Assembly: GCA_010015745.1 (NCBI GenBank)
Contig: ML978202.1
Span: forward strand, 62,001-126,000
Direction of reading: 5' to 3'
Source: Setomelanomma holmii
Taxonomy: Eukaryota > Ascomycota > Dothideomycetes > Pleosporales > Phaeosphaeriaceae
Length of the DNA stretch: 64,000 nt
Positions 11,128 through 22,213 of the stretch are shown here, in pieces (the first letter of the stretch is position 1; every line of letters begins with the position of its first letter). The notes below the pieces were generated by a model. It was not told the DNA's origin and searched no databases. It saw only the letters and a list, made by a program, of their open reading frames with translations. The position numbers and the translations under genes were made by a program.

Positions 11128-13875
11128 ATGGCGGCTTCACAGATGCACGACAACCTGGACGAGTTCTTCGACTTTGACCAATTAGAGCACGATTGCTACC
11201 AAGGAACGGCATATCTGCCTCAGCAAGAGCAGACATTTTCTTTCGATCATGATGAGGATGGCATGGCGATGGACTGGACCGCGGACGCGATGGCGATTGC
11301 GCCACTGCCCAACGATGAGGCATTGCTTCCCCACGACATCCACATGCAAACCGTCTTCAACGGCGCTGCCCCTGATGACACTCTGATTTGGCCATTGGCG
11401 GATTGCTCGGACCCGTCTTTGACAGCGTCAGGATCGCGCATCGATTCGTTGCTCGATCCGACCTGCACCCTGGGGCCTACCCAAATTGCGTCAAACGTTG
11501 CACCTTCATCATCATCAAATCTCCTCGAGGGTCAGAAGCTTACCGATCATGAAGCCGCTGAGGCAGTTGACGCATTCGACCTTTCGCTTGCGACGACCTC
11601 TCTGAGGCTCCCATCGCCTATTTTGGAGCGAGCACCTGCAGCACGACCAGAACAATCAAATGCTCGAAAGATAGTTCGGCCAAATGTTCCCGATCGCCAA
11701 GCCTCAACAGCGACCTGGAAGCCCGCATCTGCCAGGCGCAAAGGACCTCAAAGCCGCATTCCTTCAGAAGCCAGGCAAATCCTGGAAGATGAGTTTGCGG
11801 CGAACCCCTATCCATGCGCATGGGAGATGGACATCATCGCCCATCAAGCCAACCTGGATGTCAAGAAGGTCCGCAATTGGTTCAACAATACGAGAGCGAG
11901 GAAGAAGGGCGAGGGTAAGTCTCCCGTAATCCTAGTCGACAGTACTCGGCTCACCCGCACAGATGTGGAAGACACGTCCCAGAGGCCATGTGATAGCCTT
12001 GGTCGCTCTCTAGACTCGAAGCTCTCCAAGGATAGTCTCGAGGCGCTTGACAAGAATATCGATGAGGATGTCCAGCCACCTCAGCCCCTGGCTGTATATC
12101 TTGCCCAATCTTACCAGGAGGAGGCTATCGAACTTCCCGCCGTCCAAGCTGCACTCGACACTGGATCCTTCAGCGGCAGCGGTGACTATGACGATGTCTG
12201 GTCAGACTCTTGGCGCGGTCGGAGAGGTTCCGTGATAACATCCGTTGCATCATCAGAAGGCACAGCGCCGACCACGTATACGGTCTCGTCGAGCGGCAGC
12301 CGCAGTAATATATCATCCTTCGGCCGTGATCGCCGGCGTGGTCGTCGACGTATGGCTTGGAAGGAGTCGCCACACAACAATCGCCCAAAGTTCAACGGTG
12401 TCAACAGCGCAGGTGAGCCTCAAAAGGACCTTCCCTTCTTCTGTACATGGTGTCCGCGTGCCTTCAAGACCAAGTACGAGTGGGTCAGGCATGAAGACTC
12501 AGTCCATGCGCTTCGAACGACTTGGATCTGTTGTGACACAAAACCCACAGCTCTCGAGTCATGCCCTTTTTGCGGCCAACTGACTCCTGATGACGCGCAT
12601 ATGGCTGGACACAAGTACCAGCAGTGTAGAAGCAAGCCCGAATCGCAACGAACATTCTACCGCCGCGACCACTTCGTGCAGCACCTGCACCACGTCCACT
12701 TCGCCAACACCAAACATCCTTCCGTACGTGTTGGCTGTCAGGCTCGGCTAATGGGGACGGAAGGGCACAACTTCGGATGCAAGGAGCTCGCCATGAAGTG
12801 GCGTCGCTTCGGCGCTCCGATGAAGCGTGATGACCCCATGCTTCATTGTGGAATGTGTGGCAGGAGATCGAAGGACTGGTCGGAACGCTGCGAGCACGTC
12901 GCTGAGCACCTCGTTGCCCGTGAGCATGATCGTTCTGCCTGGTGGTCGGAGCGGAAAGAGAATCACCTCGAGAATCTCTACTCGACCTCACCCTATGAGT
13001 CTTTCCGCTGCCGTTATTGTCTCAAGATCTTCACAGACATCGCCGAAATGAACGAACATAGTCATTGCAAAGTCTGGAGTTGTCGTTTCTTGAAGAGCTT
13101 TGATGACATCACAGCCGACAACGCTGGGCCTCCGCTTTGCCCAGACTTCCCGTCCGCTAAGGCCCATCATTGTCACTTGTGTGGAGCTGGCTATCGCACG
13201 CCTCACTCAGAGCACGCGCAGAACTATCACCGCCACCGCTCTTGTAACCAAGAGTTCTATACTTCGGAAGAGGCGTTTCTGCAGCATCTACACAACTTTC
13301 ATGGTGCATCTCAACCGGCACTGTTGCAAGGTAACTCGATTATCGAGCAAAATTATATGCGGAATAAAGGAGCTTCCTTCGAGCCTGTTGAGTTCAACGA
13401 GAGCTGGCAGCCATGTCTCATGGACCTGGACTCGACTCCACTTGGTCAATTTACCGTTGACAAACCCACTCCGACAATTGTTGAGAAGAAGAGCAGTAGC
13501 TATACTAAGAAGCAGGCGCCTGCTCGAAAGAAGACCCGCGATGAACCTCCTCAGGCCAAAGCCAATGTATCTACATCGCAGCGCCCACGCTCGGAGACTA
13601 CGACTTCTAAAGCCGAGTCGAGTAGCCCTCGATTTTTCCGCCTCAGCACCTACGTACCCATATTGTCGTCGCGTGTCTTCTTCTCGAGAAGTTCGAAGCC
13701 ATCCGGCTTGCCCCGAGACCATGAAGCTGTACTCGAGGAGATGCCGAGGCCACATGTCGCCTCCTTGGTTATGAGTGCTGGGCTTGTGAGTATGGCAGCT
13801 GTTCGGTGGCCGATCAAGCCGCGGAGGCACTCAGGAAGCGGCGTGGTGGAGCTTATACTTGATGAAGCTGCATGA
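11128..13875 (+). CDS. Homeodomain plus C2H2 zinc-finger transcription factor
   Basis: A nuclear DNA-binding regulator of a fungal class that combines a TALE/KN-type homeodomain with C2H2-like fingers; the target genes cannot be inferred. The unspliced frame is 915 residues. The homeodomain lies near residues 207-262, with the recognition helix VRNWFNNTRARKK. Cys/His finger-like motifs follow near residues 437 (CTWCPRAF...HEDSVH), 571 (CGMCGRRS...), 626 (CRYCLKIF...) and 680 (CHLCGAGY...). The N-terminus is acidic (DEFFDFDQLEHD). A 48-nt GTAAGT...CACAG segment at 11915-11962, just after the homeodomain, is probably an in-frame intron; removing it gives 899 residues. The C-terminal 100 residues are basic and low-complexity, and the 3' end could contain another unrecognised intron. 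Confidence 0.82.
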   Translation: MAASQMHDNLDEFFDFDQLEHDCYQGTAYLPQQEQTFSFDHDEDGMAMDWTADAMAIAPLPNDEALLPHDIHMQTVFNGAAPDDTLIWPLADCSDPSLTASGSRIDSLLDPTCTLGPTQIASNVAPSSSSNLLEGQKLTDHEAAEAVDAFDLSLATTSLRLPSPILERAPAARPEQSNARKIVRPNVPDRQASTATWKPASARRKGPQSRIPSEARQILEDEFAANPYPCAWEMDIIAHQANLDVKKVRNWFNNTRARKKGEGKSPVILVDSTRLTRTDVEDTSQRPCDSLGRSLDSKLSKDSLEALDKNIDEDVQPPQPLAVYLAQSYQEEAIELPAVQAALDTGSFSGSGDYDDVWSDSWRGRRGSVITSVASSEGTAPTTYTVSSSGSRSNISSFGRDRRRGRRRMAWKESPHNNRPKFNGVNSAGEPQKDLPFFCTWCPRAFKTKYEWVRHEDSVHALRTTWICCDTKPTALESCPFCGQLTPDDAHMAGHKYQQCRSKPESQRTFYRRDHFVQHLHHVHFANTKHPSVRVGCQARLMGTEGHNFGCKELAMKWRRFGAPMKRDDPMLHCGMCGRRSKDWSERCEHVAEHLVAREHDRSAWWSERKENHLENLYSTSPYESFRCRYCLKIFTDIAEMNEHSHCKVWSCRFLKSFDDITADNAGPPLCPDFPSAKAHHCHLCGAGYRTPHSEHAQNYHRHRSCNQEFYTSEEAFLQHLHNFHGASQPALLQGNSIIEQNYMRNKGASFEPVEFNESWQPCLMDLDSTPLGQFTVDKPTPTIVEKKSSSYTKKQAPARKKTRDEPPQAKANVSTSQRPRSETTTSKAESSSPRFFRLSTYVPILSSRVFFSRSSKPSGLPRDHEAVLEEMPRPHVASLVMSAGLVSMAAVRWPIKPRRHSGSGVVELILDEAA
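11915..11962 (+). other. Probable stop-free 48-nt intron in homeodomain gene
   Basis: GTAAGT donor, CACAG acceptor, length divisible by three and no in-frame stop. It falls immediately after the homeodomain. Retaining it adds 16 residues that look unlike the flanking acidic/polar sequence. Confidence 0.55.
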
Positions 13876-14167
13876 GACGATTGTGTTGAGGCTGAAAGTG
13901 CAGCTGCTCCGTCGAGCCATCAAGAACCAAGGTCCACTGGTATTACTTGGTACAGGTCATCGACATTGTGCATGCATTTCACCACGTTCAATGAGCATTA
14001 TGCTATATCACCTGGGGTGCGTGACGACCATGTCGCTCGTACAATGTTGACACCACATTTGCCAAACTATTTAGAAAGCTGCTCATGTTCTTCCGGCTCA
14101 GACAAAATCGACACCAGAACAACGGAATCAATCACAACCCACCATTTGGTCAGTCCAACAAACACAC

Positions 14168-14990
14168 ATGTCCGCAATACAGTCATCCAACCCTGTCAGT
14201 GATCAGACAGACATCATGCAGCAGTTCCTTAAGTGGAAGCTTCTCCCAGGAGAGGCAAAGATCAACGTCTTAAGAGCACTTGCTCATAAGCCGAGCTCCC
14301 ATCACCGCTATGACCCACATGCTGTTTCACGCACCACAGCTGCTCAAGCTCGAGCTTGTCGACAAAGAGATGTATGAATTGGCTTCAGAGATCTACTACA
14401 AGCACAACACATTCGTCTTCTCCTACTCCCAGACCCTCGCAAGCTCGACGTTCAAAGTTCGTTATCCTACTGCTCAAGTCGGTCAACTGATTCGGAACGT
14501 GGAGCTTGTTATTCATTTGCGAGGTGACTTTCCGTCCCTCGATGGCCCATTCGGTCTGCTCAACTATCCCGACATGCTCGCTCTTCTACGGCCAAAGCGT
14601 GCTCGATACATTCGAGCAACTTCCAACCACCCGCTTTATCTCCAAAGCAATGCAGAAATTGCCACTCGAAATTCTGAGGTCGCAGACACTTGGCAGCGCG
14701 TGTACGTATGGTCTAGTAGCCGCAACTGCTTGCAAGCCTGGCAACATCTCCTCCCTATTTTGCACCATCTCACCGTGCACGTGACGATAGATAGGTGTCT
14801 CAGCATGATGCGGCGCGAATTGTTGCGAGAGCTGTCGAACTCAGCAAAGTGCTTCTTGCGGTCGAAAAATGTCCGTGTCATTGTGCACATGGAGAAGTGC
14901 CAGGAGCGCTCGCATCCTATGCGTGCAATGTGTGATGGGCAGTGTGGAGCAATCTTGAAGCAAGCAATTGAGTATCTACTGGGGGGTTAA
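14168..14990 (+). pseudogene. F-box-like protein gene with an apparent frameshift
   Basis: Two overlapping frames look like halves of one gene. The first starts at 14168 and contains KWKLLPGEAKINVLRALAH, reminiscent of the LPxEIRNxIL box that opens many small fungal F-box-like proteins. The second, open up to 14990, contains LLKLELVDKEMYELASEIYY, resembling the usual following segment on an ancient cell-architecture pattern of these proteins (L.V.K..Y.EA..I.Y). A single-base shift somewhere between about 14270 and 14310 would join them into about 273 residues. If there is no joined product, the downstream frame can start at ATG 14310 (226 residues). It could be a true pseudogene or a sequencing error. 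The F-box assignment is tentative; no catalytic residues are visible. Confidence 0.5.
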
Positions 14991-15195
14991 GGCGCGTTAT
15001 GGGAACTAGCCTAGGACTGAGGAGGTCATATGTGAGCCTCATGGCGGTAGAGGGTATGATGAAGACATGAGGACAGACACGGCACCGTATGATTCCCCGT
15101 CCCAAATACCATTATAGAAGAATGCAGTAAATGAGTAACCCCTTTCACAGTCTCCAGCTAATCTTCGTACACGAACGCCTTGCGACCGCTGTCTC

Positions 15196-15498
15196 CTAAT
15201 CACCACCGTTATGCATGCTTCGAACATGATCTTTCAGCTTATCCTTTCTCGGAAATGACGGTCCTCCGCCTCGAGCGCTACGTTCACAGCCCTCGTATGG
15301 ACACCAGAACTTTGGACCTTGACTAGCGTGTGCACCATCATAATGCCTCCGCAGGTCGTACATCCGAGTGTATGTCTTCCTATTGCATGGACGCTCGGTG
15401 CACTTGAACACAAATACCTTTTTACGGTTGGTCATGTATACGGAGCCGATAGGTACGAGCCGTCGTTCGGAGATTCCTGGACCATTCGTGGCAGACAT
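15196..15498 (-). CDS. Small C2H2 zinc-finger protein (3' exon; 5' end unresolved)
   Basis: The frame encodes a Cys/His zinc-binding region: CTERPCNRKTYTRMYDLRRH followed by CPYEGCERS...FPRKDKLKDHVRSMH. The layout matches the C2H2 gene at 17.7-18.7 kb, including a preceding PIGSV/PIGTI segment and the closing RKDK.xDHVR.xH. As an isolated exon it starts at MSATNGPG and gives 100 residues. Upstream, the same frame stays protein-like (TLRPITPLPTPA, then ESPHVAGVDSQTASTDITL) but is broken by one TAG next to a plausible CTATAG acceptor, and by a TAA within a GTAAGT donor. A further open segment lies at 16146-15697 (MFNTTTELPADQ...). I could not find one set of introns that joins all these parts in frame. 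It could be a multi-exon regulator or a decaying copy. Confidence 0.55.
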   Translation of the reverse strand: MSATNGPGISERRLVPIGSVYMTNRKKVFVFKCTERPCNRKTYTRMYDLRRHYDGAHASQGPKFWCPYEGCERSARGGGPSFPRKDKLKDHVRSMHNGGD

Positions 15499-17671
15499 GG
15501 CTGGGGTTGGAAGTGGAGTTATTGGACGTAGTGTACCATCGAGACGCTATAGTGTGATGTCGGTGCTAGCAGTCTGGCTATCGACGCCAGCGACATGAGG
15601 CGACTCCATCTCGTGAGTGGACGCACTCCGGACAGGGCCATTGGTTTTGAGGCTTATTCGACCATCAGCATAGTTCGCATCATGAAAGTGATGAACTTAC
15701 CAAGGACTATTGTCTTGAGTTTGAGCTTCACTTGGCTCTTCTACCAGTTCACAGTCATCATATTCCCTCGTTGATTCACCATACCTAAGGCACCTCGTTA
15801 GGACATGCACACCATCGAGGCTATCAATTGGGCCGTAGAAACCGACCTGATTGGGAAGAACTGTAGACTCAGGTCGTTCAACGAAAGCGATTCGACCTGA
15901 GATGCACCAACAAATGGACTGGTTGGGGGAATGTAGTCGGTCCAAACTACAGCGACAATTAGCTTCTTGCACATGTCCAGACACGGAAGGCAAGAGAAGG
16001 GATAGTAAGCAGATGCAACTTACTCGATGCACCTTCATCCCCCCAGCTGGGCCACACAAGGTGTCCAAGAGCGTCATCTTGGGGAGATACATCTCTTGGC
16101 CCGCGTCGCTCTGATCGGCTGGAAGCTCCGTGGTCGTATTGAACATGGTCGATAGATATAAGTCTGCTCAACCGGTGGGATGGTAGTTATGATATCTTCT
16201 GAAGCAATGGTCAGGATATACGTCTCGTTTATATGATCAGGGAGAGATTTAGCGGTGAAATGGACATTGGGGATACTCGGCCCTTCGTCTAGTGATACAG
16301 GTGCAGGGTATAGAACTCGGCCTAATCCAGTCAGTCGTTATGCCCAGCCAGTTGTCCAGTCAGCGCATCATCCCTGCAAGAACTCCCGCCTTCGGGGAAT
16401 CGGATCAGGATCTAACCTTGCGGTCTTCACAGGCAGGGGTGATCCCACACGCAATGCAGCCACTTGCGCAAGCTCCTGCACACATACCCGGTAGTTGAAC
16501 TGACCAACAAGCAAAATAGTAGACCTTGGGAGCTGCACAGACCCTACACTGGAGGGTGTTGAATATGTGAGCCTGTGTTGTTGGTGTTGCTCGCTGCCCG
16601 TAGCAGCCACACCCGTCGGTGCGGATTGAAGTGCCCAAGTCATCGCCGTCGCTGCGATTAGCAGTACGACAACAATCTGTTCGCACTTCCCGACGAGTAC
16701 ATGCGCCCTGCGTCCAAAACAAGTGCACCATTCAGGTGTGGGAAGTGTCTGTTCTGGTGGTATGGGAGGCCGGGCAAAGAGGGAGTACTCCCCAGACAAC
16801 TCGTCTCTCACAGGGTAAGACTAGGTGTACTGTGTGGCGCCTCTGCACGTCTGAACCTTGGTGCGGTCAGGATCAATAGCTTTAAGATAGTGTCGGTGAT
16901 ATGAGCCAATCAGCGCCATAGAGTTTCCCGGCCAGGACGGGAGGGACTAAGAAGCGAGGTTATGGTCTCACAACTATACTGGAGGGCCACGAGACTGTCA
17001 GCAATTCATGGCATTTTGTTTCCATTATTTTCTCGATATTTCGCTGAATTCTGAGATCCATAGCTCCATGGGGCTGCGGTTGTGTACTGCTATGGTTTCC
17101 ACCCTCTGCGTCACAGATGCGTACACCTCGAATCGCAAAGACTTAGACGCTTCGCTCAGACATGACATAGCCATTAGTTTGATCTGTGGAATAAGAATAC
17201 GGAACCACCGTTGACAGTATTACTATACATAAACACAGCCAACATGGGGCAGCTTTTCGGAGATGCGCAGGCAGAGTCAGAGATGAGATTAAGAAAGGCT
17301 GCGATGTAAAACTACGAGACTCGTGAACGCTAAGCGAGCATCCTGCTCGCCTGCAAGCCACACCAGGAATAGATGTCCGATCGTTCGCTTGACCGGTGAT
17401 GTTAACACGCACTGCTCACCGGGCTTCAGTATCTGGCGACCTCACTCGTGAATTGTCTGGGATCTGGCACGCCTAAATTGACTTCAACCCCCCATGTTTC
17501 AATTTTATGGGTCTCTGCACTGGACAACATTCTATCCAAGTTGACATCATGAGATTGAATTCAATTCTGAACCGGCCTTCGTTTTCCTCTCATTCCGTCT
17601 GGCTTAGTTCCGCACACATCCAATCCTCATCTCGTCCCGAGTACTTTCCACTATCAAACTGAGCGTTGTCA
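15499..17671. other. Region between the two C2H2 genes, possible 5' exons
   Basis: About 2.2 kb. The part up to about 16146 may hold upstream exons of the first C2H2 gene on the minus strand. Another minus-strand frame at 16811-16368 carries a hydrophobic stretch (IVVVLLIAATAMTWAL) but no domain. Beyond 16.9 kb I see nothing coding. Confidence 0.4.
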
Positions 17672-18671
17672 TTATCTACCTTCACTCGCACAATCATGCC
17701 GTCTATCGTCACCATGTACTCTGACCACATGATCTCGCATTTTGTCCTTCCGAGTGAATCCACGATGGCCTGACCAATGACTGCGCTCGCAATCTGGTAC
17801 AGGACACCAGAACAGTCTCTCACGTGTATGATTCAACCGATGCCGTTGGAACTCAGCAAGGCGCCCGAAAGATGCTCCAGCGCATCGTACCTCGGTACAT
17901 CCAATTCTGCCATTCTGGAAGATCGTGCCGATGGGGCTCTTTTCAGGGGCTGGGGCCACTGCTGTTGCAGAGGTTGGATGGGACGCGTAAGTTGTGGGCG
18001 TGCTACCATTGAAAGAGCCAGCTAAAGTTGCTACGGGGCGGGGCCTCGTGGTGTCGGGCAGTATGTTGTGGGACGTCCGGAACGCGTTGGGATGTTCAGA
18101 AGGTGGTGCTTCTGCAACGTGAATTCGATCCTTTTGTCTTCTGAATCATGAGCGAAGTATCATTCGTGTACATGGAGGTACCTACTGGCTGTGTCCGGTT
18201 TGGAAGATTGGATGGTTCCACTGGTGGCCTACCTCCTCCATCATGGCATGCGGACCCTGTTCATGAACGGACTCATCACACCAAGCTCCAGGGAAATTCT
18301 GATCTGCACCAAAGGAGTCTAGGCCGATTGTTTGATCATCATGACTTAGACCAGACGGGAAGAACATATCTATGTCCAAGGTAAGTCTTTGAAAACAGCA
18401 GTAGCTGACGAGAAGGTATCCTACCTCGTAAACTTGCCTCCAAATGTACTTGGATCTCTTGAAAGAGTTGTGGTTTCATGGAAGATTGAGACTCCTTGGC
18501 CCACCCAGAGAGCTGTTCATTTCCACTTCGACGTCCGTTCATGTTGACACAAGGGCAAGTATCTGTATCTGTTGAAGTATGGTGACTTGAGGCAAAGTGT
18601 TGTAGTATCTCCGAAAGCAAAGTGAATGGACCATTCTTTTTGACACTCACATATTCGGGAATACTCGACAT
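17672..18671 (-). CDS. C2H2 zinc-finger protein, three exons
   Basis: Predicted DNA-binding protein of 299 residues. Exons on the minus strand: 18671-18425, 18369-18186 and 18140-17672; the two introns are 55 and 45 nt with GT-AG ends, and the frame is kept through both joins. The finger region is at the C-terminus: CTEVRCAGASFGRLAEFQRHRLNH, then CPVPDCERSHWSGHRGFTRKDKMRDH, ending near HVVRVHGDD. The rest is Ser/Pro/Thr-rich without a known domain. I chose MSSIPEY at 18671; an in-frame upstream start at 18722 (MLPAQLHARY) is also possible. It is similar in finger spacing and flanking motifs to the gene at 15.2-15.5 kb, which lies in the same orientation, so the pair probably arose by tandem duplication. 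Target genes are unknown. Confidence 0.68.
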
Positions 18672-19613
18672 CTTATGCGACTGGTCCTGCCAGTACCGAG
18701 CGTGGAGCTGCGCTGGCAGCAAAGAGAATCGTTGCTCCAGGTATCATGCATCAGTCGAATCGGCACAATTTACTCGAGTGCATAGACGGGAGGCGCGATG
18801 GTCGCCAGCTCTCGGCCAATGGTAAGACGTACGCCGTTCCTCATGTGGCAATGGGTAGGCGCTAAAGCGTTCATAAAGTCGGTGGCGGTACGGGGCGAAC
18901 CAAAAGGCTCCTAATTAGGTCGTGAAATGATTCGCTGGGAGGGTCATGAAATCGGTCGCGGCATGGGGCCAGCCACAAGGCCCGCTAATTAGTTCGCAAT
19001 ATGATTCGCTGGAATGGTCACAAAGGCGGTCGCTTGTACAGAGCCAGCCAAAAGGCCGCTGATTATGTCACAAGATGACTCGCTGATGCAATGAATCGAT
19101 TGCAAAAGCAGGTCGCAAAGGTGGTCGCAGGTTGCTTGGCCCTAAATTACCTTGCGTAAGCCCGAGCGTGGGCCTCGAAGATGGCCGATGGACGTGCTGT
19201 AGGGCAACATCATGGCTGAAATCCGGAGGAACAAATTGAGGGGCAGATCCGGCCAGCTCCTACGATGAACCAATGGTGTCGAACCAAATTCTCGTCAGAG
19301 TAGTCAATCTCTGCCCTATGGTCGCAATCTACGCGTTGCCAACGTCAAAGCGAGCAGATAGGGCTTCATTCCACCAAGCCTCGTAGACATGCGGGAATCG
19401 AAGATAGGTCTTGAGGACAATTCGCTAACGAAACAGACGTCCATCGAGAAGCCACGACAGCGTCGCTTCTAAGGCTCAAGTATTATTATAACACCACAAA
19501 TTGGTCAAGCTGAACGTCCGCTGCAACATTCATCATATCAGACGGCATTCCCTAGGTATCTTACATACGGAAAATGAAGTGATCTCCACTCATATCAGCC
19601 ATTACCGAAGCTC
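18672..19613. other. Intergenic region with degenerate tandem repeats
   Basis: No coding frame is supported. The region lies upstream of the C2H2 gene and downstream of the myotubularin-like gene, and contains the 73-bp repeat listed separately. Confidence 0.5.
18871..19090. repeat. Three diverged tandem copies of a 73-74 bp unit
   Basis: Copies begin near 18871 (tcataaagtcgg), 18944 (tcatgaaatcgg) and 19018 (tcacaaaggcgg). Each contains an AAGGC block, an (A/G)ATTA block and a ATGA(T/C)TCGCTG block in the same order and spacing. Copies differ at many positions, so this is an old array. No coding potential is evident. It could be a minisatellite or the remains of a larger repeat family. Confidence 0.75.
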
Positions 19614-22213
19614 TTATTGCATCTCAACCTCCACCTCCTGTCTGACTTCCTCAGCCTTGCTTCGACTTCGACTCCTGCTCTTCTCTCTCCCATTCTGCGC
19701 ACTCAGATCTGCGCTCAACCTCGTAGCTTCACGTCCAACATCAGTGCTCAGCCTGCTATGGCCCGAAGCCGGACTCGCTCCTCGGGATGCAGCTGCCTTA
19801 GTGATGCCCAGCTTCTCAATACCTGCTACAAGACCTTGTCGAAGATCCTGACCAAGTGCTGCCGCGGCATCGAGTGGTGACGGTGCAGGAGCGCTTTGCA
19901 CACTGTTAGAGCGCTCGCCGATTGCGTGTGTTGGTGGTAGATCCACTGTTGTTCCCGCCCCGGTTACTCCTTCTGCTGACTCTGTTCCAGTGACGATGGG
20001 CTCCTGTACAAGTGGTGTGTTCGTCCCACTTCGACCATTCGATGCATTGCTAGTCTGCGGCGTCAAAGTTGGCACTTGAGGTGCGGGCACATTCATCTCC
20101 TCATCAGTGCGACCGAAGCATTCTGCCCACCATCTCGCCTCTCCTTTGCGAGGGAAGATCATGCGCTCCTTGCCCCTGACGGAGTCGTCGATCTCAGGGT
20201 CATACTGAGGGTTCAGAAACTCTTGCTTCCGGCAAAGGAAGTAGTCCCACACCGAGCGTGTTCGTTCGCGTGCTCGTGCATCAATGCGCTCCTGCTCGTT
20301 GTCGAACAGGAAAGTGCCGTACTGGCAAGAGTATAGGTGGTACAGCAGACGCCGCAGGAAGCGCTCGCTGAACTCGAAACGTGTGGGATGTTGGTAGTAT
20401 AATTGGTAGACGCAGTCAAGAAACTGATGGAAGACCGGTGAGAGTTCGTTGACTTTTGTGACGCGATGTTCTTCTGCTGCACCGAGTTTGCCGGGCTTCG
20501 GTGACGCAGTGTCTGACACATCAGTGCCGTTCTCTGTTGCATTAGTCTCTGGCAACTGGTTCAGCGACTCATTCGACTCGTTCTGTCGATTGAAGAGACC
20601 TCGGGCACCACGGAGCGCATTTTCGAAAGGATTGCCCTGTCCATCATTCTTTCGTTCTATGCGCTCGTTCTCGATGGTGAACCATTTCTCGTGGCTGAGA
20701 AATCCGGACCGATGCCTGAACATGTGACCGAACGACAGCCAATCCTTCTCTACAAGAACAACGAAACCCTCCATTGTGCGATAATATGGATCAAGCAAAA
20801 TCTGGCTGAGTGCACTCAACTGACTCGTGCGATCCCAGCCGTCAGAGCAATGGATGAGAACGTGTGAATGCATGATGCCTACAGTACGAGCAATGAGAGC
20901 TACACCGTCCAGGATGTTGCTGATGTGCTTGATCCAGTTGCTCTTGGCCAGTAGCTGTCGATTAGGTGGAAGTGGTGTTATGTCCGAATCCTTCAGCGCC
21001 TCGATGACTGTGTCAAGAGACTTTCGCATCACGTGGATGTTGTCAATTCCAAGGTATGCTTTCTCTGCATTCGGGTAGTAATCCATCTTCTCGGATCCTA
21101 GTCCTACAGCCTGCATGGCATATGCGTTCACAGTCGGCCTGGCGTCAACGATGAGATTCCGCTGCTGAGCTCCATATACCCTTGGTAAGTCAGCATCTGT
21201 CTCAGAAGATTCGGTAAGGTCCTCATCGGTTGTTCCGAGATTGGCGGCCTGGGTATCAACTACACCAACAAAGGAGCTGTTAATACTAGATTCGTTCAAG
21301 TTCACGACGCTTGACTCCGGGGTTAGGCCTCCAGAGTGCGGTGAAGGGGTTTGGGCAGCTTTCCACCCACGATTTGTGGCCCAGATAGCTGCAACGAGCC
21401 TCTCATCCTGGGGGTTTCGGTTGCCGCGCAGACCTGGCGTCGGCTGCGAACTTCGCGTTATGGAGCAGTTGTTGAGGGGATGGCGGTAGACTAGAGCAGG
21501 TATTCGTTGTCGCGAGCGGTATTCGCCGGCATATCGAAGTACGCTATCGGACACTTTCGAGGGAACGACGAGCAGTGCGGGATATGTTTTTGAGTACTAC
21601 CCTTGAAGTTAGAGTCCTAGTTACATTCCATACGAGCACTATTTGCTTACCTTGTATTCGATGTTGATCTCTGATATGCGCCATCCCTTGTCCGTATCCT
21701 TTGGGCTGATGCCTAACCGCTTCCACTCCCGGCGCGCATCGTAGATGTCCCAACCATTCTGCTGATCTTCCGGGGGCTTTGGTTGGTAGCTGAATGCCAG
21801 TAGCTTGTCCAGTCTGCCTATTTTGCAAGACAGCGCGCGTATGCTATCGTACACGTCACGCGCCTTCTTCTCGTCTGGAAAGTAGAAGGCGAAGTAGGTG
21901 AAGTCGCGACACCGGATGCGTATTGATGGCTCTTGTCGCAGGACGGGTGGTAGCGGCTTGAGACAGCAGTACGATATCATAGGATACGTAATCCATACTT
22001 CCTTCTGTCGCGGTGGTTTCGCGTCAGGCGGTGCGTCTGGTGGGGGGCTAGGCAGGTAACTGAAGACGATGTGGTGGGGCATAAGGTGCAGCGTGCCGTC
22101 GAATCGTACGCCCCTGCGGTGCAAGTGCACATTCTCTACCTGCAGAAGTCAGCATAAGATACTGTTTTATGTTGCTTTCGCAAAGATACCTTGCTCACGC
22201 GTATCCGCTCCAT
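19614..22213 (-). CDS. ymr1: Myotubularin-family phosphoinositide 3-phosphatase (Ymr1-like)
   Basis: Dephosphorylates PI3P and possibly PI(3,5)P2 on endosomal and vacuolar membranes, opposing Vps34 in trafficking and autophagy. Three exons: 22213-22190, 22139-21651 and 21596-19614, 831 residues. The first exon encodes only MERIRVSK and is followed by a 50-nt intron. The N-terminal part carries a PH-GRAM-like domain (VENVHLHRRGVRFDGTLHLM onward). The catalytic P-loop HCSDGWDRTSQL has the CX5R signature with Cys near residue 421, so the enzyme looks active. It continues with EGFVVLVEKDWLSFGHMFRHR and a myotubularin core ending near ARWWAECFG. The C-terminal tail is Ser/Pro-rich and ends with a basic RSRSRSK stretch. 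Confidence 0.92.

Noticed and set aside
16368..16811. 147-codon minus-strand frame with one hydrophobic segment
   Set aside because: No family match by eye, and a competing overlapping frame exists; it could be an upstream exon but nothing proves it.
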